From Antedon mediterranea (Eukaryota; Echinodermata; Crinoidea; Comatulida; Antedonidae), in assembly GCF_964355755.1 (NCBI RefSeq), contig NC_092670.1, positions 37,311,795-37,375,794 on the forward strand: DNA of 64,000 nucleotides, written 5' to 3'. Numbering within the stretch: position 1 is the stretch's first letter; each line of letters begins with the position of its first letter. The notes beneath the pieces are model-generated. The model was not told the DNA's origin. It saw only the letters and a list, made by a program, of their open reading frames with translations, and made no database searches. This document shows positions 11,788 through 24,130 of the stretch, in pieces. The position numbers were made by a program, and so were the translations under genes.

Positions 11788-13005
11788 TGGACAAACCGTC
11801 TTCTCCTCTACACCAAACCAATTACAAACCGCCACCCTGCGTTGAGTAACGTCATTTTGCAGAAGAAACACAAGAAAGCATGATCCAGTAAACTTTCTGG
11901 CAGAGACAAATTAACTCTAAAAGTGTGATAGAGTTTGTTAGGTTAGGCTAAGTTTACTCGGTTAGGCTAAGTTTGCTAGTGTAGACCAAAACAAACTTTA
12001 GCAGTGCAAATTCGAATAGTTTCTTTTTATTTTCTTTGTGCTATGAAATTATTGTTTTAAAATAAACATGGAACATTTTAAACAATTGTGCTAAAATGAT
12101 GGTGCAGTAATGTTTCTGTTTTAAATTGATTGAGAAGACTTGATTGATTGTATCTGTTTGGCATTCTATCGATCTCTACAGCACCTATGATGGTTGGTCG
12201 GTCGGTCGGTAAATACTAACTCAAATTTGAGCACGCAACTGAAGCCATGTATATGGCCTTGTTTAAAATAAATCTGGTAACTCGGTAGTTTACAGATCAA
12301 TGGTCGAATTGTAATATAAACCAAAGGACGTTGGAGAGGAACAAAAGAAAAATGGAAAATATCGAATGAATATAGTAAAAGGAACCCTTCGGCTTTTAAA
12401 GAGAAAATAATAATTCTGTCCTGTATTGTACCCTACCATCTGTAGGGTGCTTTGAGAAACTGTAGCCTACTAGATTAGTCTTGGTGCTGATATCAAGGAT
12501 GCAGCAGCACCAGTTGCAATTAGAACTGGTTCATCAGATTTGCAGTCCGCACATGGTCCGCTTAATTTCCACTTAGGCGAATTTGTTCGCAAGAATCGAA
12601 ATCGCTATATAAGCATGTGTTGCGTCTCGTATTCATGTTTCCATCTTCAAAATCCTTCTCTACGCATGCGTATAAGCTGACGCATTTGATTCGCGCTAAC
12701 AAATTCGCCTAGTCGGAAAATCGGTCTAGGCATGGTTTTAGGTCCCATGATCTATCTGGTCAACCTGATCCTGAGATTCCTTTCGGGATCAGAATTCACT
12801 CAGAAATATACGAACGCGAACTAAATATAAGAGGTTTCTGGTTTGATGAGTTATGTCAAAGAATATAATTCTTTGGTTATGTTTACTTGACTCTGGTTGG
12901 CTATCTCGACTGATAAATGCCCGTAGATATGATTGAACAAATATAGGCTAGACAGATACAGTAATAAAAAGCAGCGGATGATCCTTGTTTATAACTCCAT
13001 GATCC
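11788..13005. other. Intergenic between transporter copies 2 and 3
   Basis: Begins with the duplicated 3' flank, including a short TTAGGTTAGGCTAAGTTTAC repeat at about 11937-11975. AATAAA at 12061-12066 may be a polyadenylation signal. 12570-12730 has a weak inverted pair (GCGAATTTGTTCGC and GCGCTAACAAATTCGC). No gene and no equivalent of the conserved upstream block seen. Confidence 0.5.
12191..12264 (+). repeat. Dispersed repeat R3, partial copy after transporter copy 2
   Basis: GGTTGGTCGGTCGGTCGGTA, then AATACTAACTCAAATTTGAG and CACGCAACTGAAGCCATGTA. Same order as in 40193-40320. Confidence 0.6.
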
Positions 13006-16000
13006 ATGAACACGATGTTTACAAATTTCCATAGAGGTTTAGCTTTGGTTGTTGCTGGATTCTCTCTAAATTTGTCGGTTCTAGGAATCGCATTAAATTA
13101 CAACATTTTTCATCTGAAGCTGCAAGAACAATTTAATGCAACGGCTAGTGAGATTGGTACGTACTTATTAGTTATGCCTACCTACAGAAAACAGTAGTGC
13201 ATACAGGGAGTTGCACAACTCCCTGCTTTAATTTAATATATATCGTATGTTAATTACTTTGTTTATTGACATTGACACATGCTTCTTTAGGTGACCGTAC
13301 AATAGAATTAGCTATATACACTGAAACCCTGACATCTGTTTTGTTTACTGTATATCGGAAGTTCTTATTAGTTATTCTAGTCCACATCATCCACACTGTG
13401 ATTAATTTATCTTCATATAAATCATCTTAATTTTTTTTTTGTAGATCTCCCCTGTTTTTCTCTTCACGGGATTTTCTTCGGGTGAATATCGCCTTACTGC
13501 AATGCATGTATGTGTAAGGCCCAACCAAAGGAGGGGTTCATATTGTACTTCTAACCTATAATTGGCACTTCCCCGCTTCCGTTTCTAAAAACATCAGTGC
13601 CCCGTGTTTGTTTCCTTACTGAATCCCCCAAAAAGTGTGGGTTTTTTTTCAACAGAAGTAAAGGGATTGCAAGCGAGGACTTAAGAAAATATTATAAAGG
13701 TATTTCCTATGCCTGCTGGCCCTATAAGATAAACAAAATTAGCCTGCTCGCTGCCTAGGTAGAATTGCCGAAAAATCTGAGATATATAATATTATACCAT
13801 GGAGTAAAGAATATAACTCCATGATTATACACAAACATTGTTGTAAGCCAATCTAGATAGATCTGTGTTATGTAATCTATTAGGTAATAGAGTAGACCTA
13901 CATTAATGTTTGTATTTATAATACTATTACAATCGTCTGTGCAAACACAATCATGGGCCTAATATACTACACCTGATCCATAATAAATTAACGAGTGATG
14001 ACGTGCCTGTCTGAAACTTATTTTGCAGGTACTGCTGGTGGAGTTGCTGTTGGACTTTTGAATTTTGCTTCTCCACTCACAACGTTTCTCTGTCAAGTGT
14101 GTAGCCCACGACGTCGTCATCGCCGGAGTCATCATGTGCGGATCAAGTCTCATCGTGTCTAGATCAAGGTCAAGATGTTGATTTTCTCCTACGGAGTATT
14201 GTTTGGCGTAGGATCAAGCTTTGTACACATTCCTCCACTCTATCTACTGGTCTTCTACTTCTCTGGCAAGCGTTACAACCGAGCATGCGTTGCTGTTCTC
14301 ACAGGACTAGGAGCAGGTAAGTAATAGAATGCAGCAGGAAAGAGTGAAATTCTGAATGTATTATGTTCGAATCCAGAAGCAACCATAAAATGTGCTGGGA
14401 TAACAGTAACAGTAGCGGCATGCAGGATGACATAATATACTTTCCCACATGTATACGGAATCAATATTTTCAGAGCATGTGTAACGTTGTTCTCTTCATG
14501 TTCATGTATTTAGACATTTTACGTATATCTAATGACTTGATTATTTTCATCTTTTACCAGGTGTTGCTATAACTTCGCCTTTACTGGAAAAATGCTTTTC
14601 AGTTTACGGATTTTTCTACACTTTACGAATGTACGGTGCATGCACAATATGCATCGGATTGACGGCATCATTAGCAATGGGAAAGCCAACATTGACACAA
14701 ACTAAGACCTGCAATCAGTCCAATCCCAAACACCAAAAACGACCAGGTGAATGATTTAAGGTTAATGTTAATAAACAATCCAGTATCAGCAGAGTTGAAA
14801 GCAAAACAAGAAAGTAACGATATCAAAGATGAGAGAACAGAGACCAATAAGCCTAAAGATAAAGAATTACCATTCTGCGAAGAGAAAACTAGCAAAAAAA
14901 TCTTGTTACAGGAATTAGAGATGGAAAAGCCAATATTGAAACAAAATTGCAATGGTTCAATATCAAACACCAAAGATCACCAGGAGATAACTAATGAAAT
15001 GAAACATTCAGTGCCGATAGAGTTAAAAGCAAAACAAGAAAATAATGATTTTAATGATGAAAATATAATTAAAGATATAGAAACATTCAGCGAAGAAAAG
15101 ATTAGCAAAATAATCTTGGTAAAGACAATGTTAAGGAGTTCTAATTTTTGGATATGTCAGCCGATGTTTCTTCTTTATTCAATTGGAATCACATTCAGCT
15201 TTGTGAGTGCGGTAAGTAGGCTTATTACATAATTATAGTTCTATAGATATTTACAGCGAATACAACGGTATACAATTACTTTAAAAGGAAAACCTGAATG
15301 ATGTATCTAGTGGGAATTATACAACATGGAGATTGCCAATAATATTATGTCAAAGGTTTATTTGTAATCTACTTATTTCAAATGAACATTTGTTTTATAA
15401 TCTAAATGACAGTGTTTTGATTATTGTTTTGTTCTTACAGGCGAACTTTATGGATGAGAAAAGTATATCTTCAGAAGAAATTGCGCGGACATTGAGTTTC
15501 ATGGGATTTGGTAGTCTGATTACGCGCGTAGTTTTCGTGGTCATCGCAAGTTGTCTGCCAGTTTCGATAACATTCATTCTTTCGATTTCGAATCTTCTTC
15601 TCTGTGTTATTTCAATTGTGCTGACCTTTGACATTTCCAACACATTTGTTATTCTGTTATTTATAGGTAAGTTTTATAAAGATACGTTGCTGCTAGTCTT
15701 GTTTTCCACTATAACCAGAACGTAATGCTGGCGCGTCGTCAAGCATTCACCGTCCGCGCGTCAGCTCACTTATCTGTGACAACAGTTGATGGCGATGTGT
15801 GAAATAATGTCAAATAAATAATTTCAGGTCTCAGTATACCGAGGGCTCTGTGCATGGTACTTCCGCTGCCCGTTTGCGTAGAGTTATTTGGGAAACGTAT
15901 ATCAACCGAGGCTGTGTCTGTTGCTTACTGTTTCTTTGGTATAGGATCATTAGTTAGCCAAGTTGTAACAGGTGAGTAGTTGACCTAGGCTAGACGTTTT

Positions 16001-16423
16001 ATTTTTCCTTCTACCAATTTAATTTTACGCAAATATACCCCGTAATATTAAAACAAAAGTAATTCTTTTAAAATAGTTCTTTTACTAACTATAATAGTAA
16101 TATAATAATCTGTATAGATCTTGATTTCATTTCAGCCATAAAAACAGTCATCGTTTAATATTGTACCCGAGTGTAATGAATTCTGGAGCTAAACTAAGTT
16201 CAAAATGATTCATAAATCAAAATTAATATCATTATTCTTTCATTCTTTAGATAATTTGTACGATCTAACTGGATCGTACGACACGGCGCTATACAGTGGG
16301 CTATGCATATGCAGTGGGCTTTTCTTTGTTTGTACAATTTCGTTTGGTGTTGTTATTTTGAAATCAGGGCGAAAACAAAACAAAGAATACAAATTTATTA
16401 CTGAAAATCTTCAGCACCAGTAG
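13006..16423 (+). pseudogene. Monocarboxylate-transporter-like copy 3, frame-disrupted in exons 2 and 3
   Basis: All six exons are present with good splice sites: 13006-13156, 14029-14316, 14561-15211, 15441-15666, 15828-15971 and 16251-16423. Against copies 1 and 2, exon 2 lacks 2 bp after CCCACGAC (near 14112), which gives an in-frame TAG at 14160-14162. A further 7 bp is missing shortly after (exon 288 nt instead of 297), which restores frame but garbles helix 3-4. Exon 3 independently lacks 2 bp near 14713 and meets TGA at 14752-14754. Exons 4-6 are open and well conserved, ending in the longer tail (NLQHQ). The conserved upstream block of copies 1 and 2 is also missing. Reading as it stands gives a product truncated inside the N-terminal half. 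Recent pseudogene is most likely; two assembly errors are less likely. Confidence 0.8.
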
Positions 16424-18507
16424 TGAAAAACCGTCGTCTCTTCCACACCAAACCAATCACAAACCGCCACCCTGCGGTGAGTTACGTCATTTTGCAGAAG
16501 TAACACTCCAGTCAACTTTCTGGCAAACTCTTAAAGTGTGGTAAAGTTGTTAGGTTAAAGTTGTTGCTAGTGTAGACCAGTTTACAAAACAGGTTTGCAG
16601 AAGTCTACACAAGGAACTTTAGCAGTGCAAACTAGAATAATATCGAGCAAACTCCGAGTTTTCAAACACAAAATTGTGTATAGGTTTGATAGTGTAGATT
16701 AAGCCTTTAAAAAACTTTTGTCTGTTTTGTGATTATTGTTAACTGGACTACATTAGCAAATTTTGGAAAAACTTTCTTGACAAATGACAAAAGTTAAACT
16801 TTTATTATTTGCCAGTTTGGAGAACCATGGAGGGATATTTTTTTTTCATGGGAAGACTTTATCTTCTGAGTTACTAAATGCTTCTGAAAGATCACTGAAC
16901 ACGCTGATGAGCCTTCTATTTCTTTCACTTGTCGGAAGTGTCGGATTGTTTGGACCGTTCAACGATATGTAGGCCTACTGTACGTTATATTGGTGGTAAA
17001 ATGTCTATAGCAGATTAACATATTTTATTATTTTAGTATAAATACAAAGCTAATACTCATATAGACAAATAATTTACTTACGTTTAAAGCGTAAAAGAAA
17101 TATAATACAGAATTTTAAGTACTTTTTTAAAACTCGAAGAGTTGGTCCATGTGTTTCATATTTTAGCAAGAAATATTTCTTCAAAAAAATGCTGCTCGAC
17201 GTAACAGTTTTAAATATTGTTCTATCTTAAATAATTAAATTATTGAAGAGATAATGATTTATTGTCAATTATTTTTGTTTACCAATCAGTAATAAAAAGG
17301 TTGTCTTACATAAATATAGTCCTAATTTTAAGTCCTATGTGGTACTGTAGGCCTACATATTCCGGGGTAGGCATTACTCCAAAGGCCGGTGTAAGATTTA
17401 AATCTGTCCGGTGTTTGAAAGTGTCCACTGGACAATTTTCAGCATTGAATATTGTAATACTAGCTGTTGAAAATGGCCGCAACCACCCGGGCAGCTTTCA
17501 TCGATAAAAAAGTAGGACCATCGAGACATCGACATCATATTAACCCCGTAAAAACTAGGGCACTGGACGTTCACCAACTCCCGTTAGGGTAATTATAATT
17601 CCTTAGAATACCAACTTGAATCGCAAAATATCAAGTGGATTGAAATAAATATTACTATTATTATATCTGGAGACATATAGTCTAATCAAATTAAATTGTT
17701 TGTTTTTGATTGAGTATATACAACCTGTTGTCAATTTGAAGTAAATCGACAACTTGAAAAATATATAGCCTACTGTATTATTATTTCGAGGGAATGAATA
17801 TCACTAAATCATATAGGCATAGGGCCTACCTATTTCGTTATCTCGAAATATTATTTCATTCGAAATTCGAATTACTACTTCGCGAGAGAACGAAATAATT
17901 TCCCTCGAAATTATTTCGTTCTCTCGATCATCATCATCATCATCATCATCATTCCTTGTCTCGAAGTAGTAATTCGTTTTTTATATTATTCAGTTCTTGA
18001 AATCTTATTTTGTTCTCCCTAAATATATTCGTTCCATTCCAGTAAACAAACATTCTAATTTCACAGCGGAACCCACATACCCCAAGCTTCCATCAAGTAA
18101 AACAAAATTATAATTTCCCAGCTGCTGACAAACGTAGTACACTAATCAAACAATTCTTCACATTATTCGCCAAAAATATTTACCATAAAATAAGGATTGT
18201 TTTGACAATGATATTGACAGGCAAAACGAAAACATAATTTATTTTTATTGAACAGGTCTTTACACAGACAACTGCCTGCATGTCATAGACTCTCTTCTCC
18301 CAGACGTCCGTTGGGTTTTGCGCATGCCCAGTCCAAGTTTCCAATTACCCATTTTTTTAGCCGTAGTACGTAAAACATCAGAACACTTTTTTGAATATAT
18401 CATGCAACTACTGATGGCGCGAAAAAAACTAATAAACACCGTCTCGTCTATCGGCTCGTCGTTGATGGCAGCAGTAATATGTTGCCTATAGTGTGGTGTA
18501 GCGTAGG
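16424..18507. other. Intergenic between transporter array and IQCC
   Basis: No gene supported. It holds the decayed TTAGGTTA-type repeat after the array (about 16550-16575), a self-complementary stretch at 17840-17930 rich in TCGAAATTATTTCG-like words, and an (ATC)n microsatellite at 17929-17952. The last 250 bp before IQCC are less AT-rich, with a GCGCATGCCC near 18320 resembling an NRF1 site; together with position this suggests the IQCC promoter. Confidence 0.5.
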
Positions 18508-20701
18508 ATGGCGGCGGAATATTCAAAGTGTCTTACTCTAAATAATCATGATTCAGCGAAACTGTCTATATTGCAGGTAAAATACGTTTTTGTAATTATA
18601 CTAGGTTATTAACTAACTATCCTATATGATGCTAGGCGTACCTAGCTAGTTAGGCCTTATAGATTAGCCTAGAGAGAGGTCTACCTAGCCTCTAGTCTAG
18701 GCCTAGGCCTAGGTAGGCCTACTCTAGCTAGCTAGGCCTAGCCCGTACCTACTGTACGTACCATCCATATGGTGTCTGATGACCCCTACCAGTACCATCA
18801 TGCCAACTCGTACCAAAATAATTGGGCCTACTTACATACTGAGCCTACCTACTACAGTACTCCTAGATGGTAGGCTGGCCATACTAGAGGCCGGCTAAAG
18901 GATTATTTAGTCCCTCTACTAGCCTAGTCTCTACTACTACCATCCAGCCAGCAAGGGCCAGGGCTAATTTTAGCAGTGTAGGCCTAGCCTAGTAGTAGCC
19001 TTTCATATCTTAAACTCTAAATACTCTAGACACTTGTGTATAATTAATACTATATTTCACACACACATTGACTCATTGTTGTTTTCTAGGCAGCTGTTAG
19101 AGGCTTCATTGTACGTAGACAACTAGCAAGATTAAGAAAAGAATATGAAGAATTGACATTTAGACTGGAGATGCAGTATAGTAATGAAACTGTCGTAGAA
19201 TGGCATTTACACCAGCCTTGCAGGCCACGTCATTATATAAAGGTGAAAATTTATTAAACTTTTTTTCTAACATCTTAAAACCGAATTTATATATAAACAG
19301 TACAGTACTGTATGTTGTATTCATTACTGATTGTTGATCATATTTTGAAATTTTAATATTATTGTTGTTTCAGAAATACCATATTAGGAAGGCTGTGAAA
19401 GGAAGCAAATCAACAGAATGTAAAAAAGATTTCGATGCTGGAGTTGGAGAACAAAATAAAATAGATGAAAGATTACAAGATGAAGGGAAGGGTTTTATAA
19501 TTCCAGAAAGAGAAGGAACTGTATCAAAGAACAAAGAATGTGTTGTCAATGAACCATCTATACAGACTGATGGAATTACTTCAGATGTCAATGATCCAGC
19601 TTCAGGTGTTTCAGACTCTGTTGGCTCTGTAGATATTGTCGGAGAAATTGATGTTCTTCCTGTCAGGGATAGTGCAGACAGAGGAAGCCTGAATGAGAAG
19701 GATAGTGGAAATCAAAATATGAAAAATGATAAAGAGCCACCACCGGACAGACACTCAATAGACATTTCACCTATGAGCGCTGATGATGCAGACACGGCTG
19801 TCTCTGATATTTATAGTGACACGTCTGCTGCTAGCGGTGCTTCCCTGACCTCTCATGTCAGTAAAATGTCAGTTGAAGAGGATAAAAGTATTGTCTACAC
19901 TGACCATCAAAAGTCCGATTGTGTTCCTTCTGGTTATGAAAGTCCAACATCTGTAGTATCTGATGTTATTTCTCACGGTAATGACAATATATCTTCTACC
20001 ATTCCAAAGTCTGATACTATGCCAGGTTTTGCTGATGATAGTCTGCAATCAGCTGTTACACATTCTGGTCCTACCCCCTCTTATAGTTTTGAACAATTAG
20101 ATGACAAAGACAAGGAAGGTAGTGTTAAAGATGCTGTGCAAGTTGTTATAAACAATTTTAAAACTGATCAAGAAAAACAAACAAAACTTGGAATTCATAA
20201 TGAAACATCAATCTGGGGTTCTGAGTTATCATTCAATGTTCAATCAGGTTAGTTTAAATGTTTCATCCCTAAAGCTTGGTTCCCACTAGGACGTAACGTA
20301 AGTTATTTCACCAATAACAATGCGATGGATAATCGAACTGTCGCCTGCCATTGGTCATCTTGCGTTGCATCTACATCCTTTCGTTACATCCTTTGCTTTA
20401 ATTATTGTACAGTATTATTATTATCATTGTAGCCAACAAGATTTACCCATCTGATCCAGAAAAATTAAAAGAGCTTAGGAATAACGTTGCTATGGAGATG
20501 CTATGGGTCCAGCAAGCCATTATAAGTCGCAAAAATGTAAGGAAAATGCAAAATGTACTTTTTTTGTGCATCTTTTATATAATAGTGCAATTTTCATAGT
20601 TAATTAAGAATAAGTATCGTAATGTTGATTTATTATTTTTCTCTCTTGCTCCCTCTCTTTAGTATCTGAGATTAAAAGACAAAATGGATGCTAAGTTGTG
20701 A
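18508..20701 (+). CDS. IQCC: IQ domain-containing protein C (IQCC), five exons
   Basis: Exons 18508-18576, 19090-19242, 19374-20247, 20433-20536 and 20663-20701 join in frame (phases 0,0,1,0) to 412 residues. The start is MAAEYSKCL. The calmodulin-binding IQ motif spans the first junction: ILQ then AAVRGFIVRRQLARLR (about residues 21-39), followed by EYEELTFRLEMQ, as in vertebrate IQCC. The large central exon (about residues 75-365) is Ser/Asp/Glu-rich, low in hydrophobic residues and probably disordered. The C-terminal MEMLWVQQAIISRKN-YLRLKDKM matches the conserved end of the family (human has [20 protein letters not shown], as I recall). The exact role of IQCC is poorly known. Intron 3 carries a truncated MITE-B copy. 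AATAAA at 20810-20815 is about 110 nt past the stop. Confidence 0.85.
18600..18980. repeat. AGGCCT/CTAG-rich low-complexity tract in IQCC intron 1
   Basis: Dense overlapping short words (TAGGCCTA, CTAGCTAG, CTACCTAG), e.g. around 18690-18750. No unit long enough for a minisatellite. The same AGGCCT word is scattered over the whole window. Confidence 0.6.
20270..20401. mobile_element. MITE-B copy, right end decayed, in IQCC intron 3
   Basis: The left terminus AAAGCTTGGTTCCCACTAGG and internal ACGTAACG plus the ATTGGTCA-type inverted word are present. The right terminus lacks the GTGGGAACCAAG part and ends CCTTTGCTTTA. Confidence 0.65.
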
Positions 20702-20931
20702 GTTGGATTTAATTATCTTACTAACTGTGGAGTACTAACACCGATTCAGCACAGACATGATCCCTCAGAAAAGAGAGAGTTGTTTTGTTAACAGCATTTT
20801 CGGTTTTAAAATAAACTTTAAATTAAATAAATGTCGGCATAGTTGATTTTTTATTGATAAGGACACAGTGCTAATCAGATTGTAATAATACAATACATCT
20901 GTTTAAATGTGTTATCAAACCTAAAGCTCTA

Positions 20932-21092
20932 TCTACACTATCAAACTAGTTTGACAACAAAAAAATGTGTGATGTGCCCAAATGTGGTAGTGATATGCCT
21001 AAATATGGTAGTGGTATGACATCATCATGTCCATATACAGTATATGGGCACATCACATTTCTTGTCACATAAACTTTGATAGTGTAGGTTTA
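20932..21092. mobile_element. MITE-A copy 1
   Basis: Palindromic element: TAAAGCTCTATCTACACTAT at the left, an inner inverted pair around GTGATGTGCCC / GGGCACATCACA, and TTTGATAGTGTAGG at the right. No coding capacity. Confidence 0.75.
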
Positions 21093-21310
21093 GGTATTTA
21101 ATAATGCATCTGTAATCAAACGTGTCAGCGCCCTCATACATTGAATGTAGCACAGGTTGAATGAACTACACGACTTATTTGAAGTTAAGTGTAAACCGAA
21201 CACTACAATCTTTATAATCTTTGATCAACAGTGTATTTATTTCAATTTTAAAACATCGCTGTGGGCAATAGTATAGTATAGGTTTATCCATTTGATGTGA
21301 CATTTAGTCA

Positions 21311-21456
21311 TAAAGCTCTGTCTACACTATCAAAGGTTATGTGACAACAAATGTGCCCATATATGGATATGATGATGTCATACCACTACCATATTTGGGC
21401 ACATCACACTTTTTTGTCAAACTAGTTATTTACACTGATAGTGTAGACAGAGCTTT
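21311..21456. mobile_element. MITE-A copy 2
   Basis: Full element: TAAAGCTCTGTCTACACTAT at the left and the complementary ATAGTGTAGACAGAGCTTT at the right, with a GTCAAACTAGT stretch inside. Confidence 0.8.
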
Positions 21457-21592
21457 GCATTGTAGTATATATGATAAAACAAAACCTGTAAATATAGGTG
21501 TAAGCCTACTGTGTATGATTATTATGTTTGCTATGATGGTTTCTGATCTCTCCAGTTATATAAATAGACATTTCTATATATTATATTTTGTG

Positions 21593-21790
21593 AGGACCAG
21601 TGTGTTGGGAACTATTGATCGTGAGTTCGAATCCAAAGCTCATGTCGCATTACTAATATCCTTAGGCAAGATATGTTACGTGTTTGATCCAAACATGACC
21701 GGGGTTATAATGTAACAGGCTTTGAAGCTTTGTGCAGTAAGCGCTCGCCGCTATATAATATTGACGTATTATTATTATTATTTCGTATAG
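21593..21790 (+). repeat. Possible tRNA-derived SINE remnant
   Basis: Contains GTGTGTTGGG followed by a B-box-like GAGTTCGAATCC and a tail ending near (TTA)n at 21768-21781. A similar GTGTGTTGG...GGTTCGAATC pair occurs at 42660-42690, next to the 23-bp minisatellite. Assignment is tentative. Confidence 0.35.
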
Positions 21791-21895
21791 TATTTGTATT
21801 GGAAGATGATTAAACCAAAAATAAATAAATAAAAACGAAAAATGTATTTGTTTTAAATAATATTATAAAAACTCAATTTAACAACAAGCTGAGCT

Positions 21896-22066
21896 TAAAG
21901 CTCTGTCTACACTATCACATTTTATGTGACAAAAAATGTGATGTGCCCATATAATGGACATGATGATGTCGCATCACTACCATATTTGGGAATATCACTA
22001 TCGTATTTGGGCACATCATACTTTTTTTGTTGTCAAATATCGTTTGATAATATGGACAGAGCTTAA
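21896..22066. mobile_element. MITE-A copy 3
   Basis: Left TAAAGCTCTGTCTACACTAT, right GACAGAGCTTAA. The right arm is slightly decayed (GATAATATGGACAGAG). Confidence 0.75.
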
Positions 22067-22438
22067 CGCAAATGTGTTTAACTTACATCATTGAGAACTG
22101 GATAATACACTGATAATAACATTATTGACATATGAGCTGGCCTCCCTTCATATTAAATATCAATTAGTACAGTGGTTGATGGCATGCAATCAATAGAAAT
22201 AATTTAAACAGCCGACGGCTAGGGAAGGCTCTGAAGGAGTTAAGATGTTGAATTACTATCAGCGAGGGTTTATCCGAAGTATTAGATTCGTATTTTGTGT
22301 GATTAACCTCACATAAAAATCAATATTTAGGTTTTCCATTATACACCTCTGTTAAATAGGGCGTGTATACCCTGCAAGGGGTTATACACTGAACTGTATT
22401 CATTGGTGTGTTTTAGAGACCTAGAAAGTTGATTTTAC

Positions 22439-22648
22439 TTAAAGCGTGGTTCCCACTAGAACGCAACGCTACGACGTATCGATGCAAAGTGCTGTATTTC
22501 GTAATCACAAGTGGGAATCGACGACGCAATAGTGCTACAAACATCGCAGTTTTGATTTCACGCAGGCGGGGGAAAACACAATTATTAGAATGGCATTTGC
22601 TTACGTTGCGTATATTACGTTACGTCGATAGTAGGAACCAAGCTTTAT
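22439..22648. mobile_element. MITE-B copy, full length
   Basis: Starts TTAAAGCGTGGTTCCCACTAG and ends AGGAACCAAGCTTTA, with internal ACGCAACG/CGTTGCGT inverted words. Its interior (CACAAGTGGGAA, TTGATTTCACGCAGGCGGGG) is nearly the same as in the copy at 62793-63014, so these two form a subfamily. Confidence 0.8.
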
Positions 22649-23139
22649 AGAATACCGTTGTTTGTGGTATGATACTTAAAAAAAAGGTCTCCGACTTGTA
22701 GGCCTACGTCCTCACCCCTTCCCCTCCCCTGCGTTCTCACCATATCCCCACCCGGCGTTCTGAACCCATCCTTTCCCCTGCGTTGTGACACAACATGCCA
22801 TGGTTGTGGTAAAATGACGCATCTTGAGGTCGAACTTCTCGCTCATAAAACGATGTTTTGTTTCGATGACTTCTCTCATCATCAAATCTGTATATCGAAT
22901 ATCTGAATAAAGGTAAAATGACCGAAATATCGATTGTTCGCGCACATAAATAATGATAGTACGGTAAATGAACGAATTAGCACCACTTTCGAATCTATGC
23001 GGTCTTGAATAAATATTGTAAATAATAAATTCAAGAAAAACCAAGTTATTTTTTAATTTGATTTGAACAATTCCAACAATGGTTTTCAAAGGCATCAAAC
23101 ATCTTTTTTGAACAAAATAATAAAAGCGCCGGTATTTGA

Positions 23140-23254
23140 ATTGAATGTCACATCGCAATTTGAAATGAATGCCGCTTCGCAATTTACAATGAATGCCGCG
23201 TCACAATTTTAAATGAATACCGCGTCATAATTTGCAATGAATGCCGCGTCGCTT
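23140..23254. repeat. 24-bp tandem repeat (AATGAATGCCGCGTCGCAATTT)
   Basis: About 4.5 imperfect units in which GAATGCCGC and CAATTT recur every 24 bp. The unit length is a multiple of three, so it props open a long minus-strand frame (22712-23182) that otherwise looks non-coding. Confidence 0.7.
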
Positions 23255-23460
23255 GTTCAATCATACGGTGTAGGTGTCAAGTCTTCCAGCATAAACGCAT
23301 AGCCTAGAGTGACACGTTACATCTAAAATGCATTTGAAATGTACAGCTTCGATTGAGTCACATCCTTGTTACAGCTAAACATCACCTGGAATTGTTTAGT
23401 ACGTATAGTGTATCATTAGCAATCAGTTCACCAACCTGACTAAACTAATGTGTTATCGTT

Positions 23461-23615
23461 TAGGCTCTGGCTACACTATCAAACTAGTGGACAAAAAAAA
23501 GATGTTTGCAAATATGGTAGTAATATGGCCGAATATGGTAGTGATATGACATCATCATGTCAATGGGCACAGCGAATTTTTTTGTCAAAAGTTTGATAGT
23601 GTAGACAGAGCTTTA
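23461..23615. mobile_element. MITE-A copy 4
   Basis: Left TAGGCTCTGGCTACACTATC, right TTTGATAGTGTAGACAGAGC. The inner part has two ATATGGTAGT repeats. Confidence 0.75.
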
Positions 23616-23960
23616 GTTCGTATTATTTACTAGGACATCTCAAATGAAAGAGCCATAACATGGTTTCACTTGGTATATAAACACTAATTTAATTAAAATA
23701 CAAATCGTTTGTTATTCGTTGTAAACTTTAACATCAAACATTTCAGGTAAAACGCCTACTTAATTTGAATTACACATTCATGTACATTTTATGGATATGC
23801 CTACAGCGTATCCGAACTAATTGATTGATGGATTAATTGGTGAACGGTTAAAATTAAATTTAATCAATGGAGAAGAAGTTTGATAGAAAGCGCTGTCGAT
23901 TTGCGACGACGACTGAAGACCGACGACCAACATAGGTCAGGTCAGGTCAATCGATGTGTC

Positions 23961-24130
23961 GTCGGTCACCTGTCCCCAGAAACCATTAAACCTGTGTCGA
24001 GGTGAGGAACAAGGACACGCATCCGTACAACAATGTACTAACATGACTATTAGTTTGGACGTCGGTCACCATTAAACCTGTGTCGAGGTGAGGAGCAAGG
24101 ACTCGCATGCGTACAATGTACTAACATGAC
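23961..24130. repeat. Local direct duplication
   Basis: GTCGGTCACC...ATTAAACCTGTGTCGAGGTG...CGTACAA..AATGTACTAACATGAC occurs twice in tandem (23961-24046 and 24060-24130) with a few differences. Confidence 0.7.

Noticed and set aside
18260-18526. Minus-strand 88-codon open frame (starts MNIPPPSYATPHYRQH) divergent from IQCC
   Set aside because: It overlaps IQCC exon 1 in antisense and matches no family I know; the less AT-rich promoter region can keep such a frame open by chance. Directional RNA-seq would decide.
22712-23182. Minus-strand 156-codon open frame
   Set aside because: It runs through a 24-bp tandem repeat (multiple of three) and ends in low-complexity Gly-rich sequence, with no recognisable domain and no splice partners.
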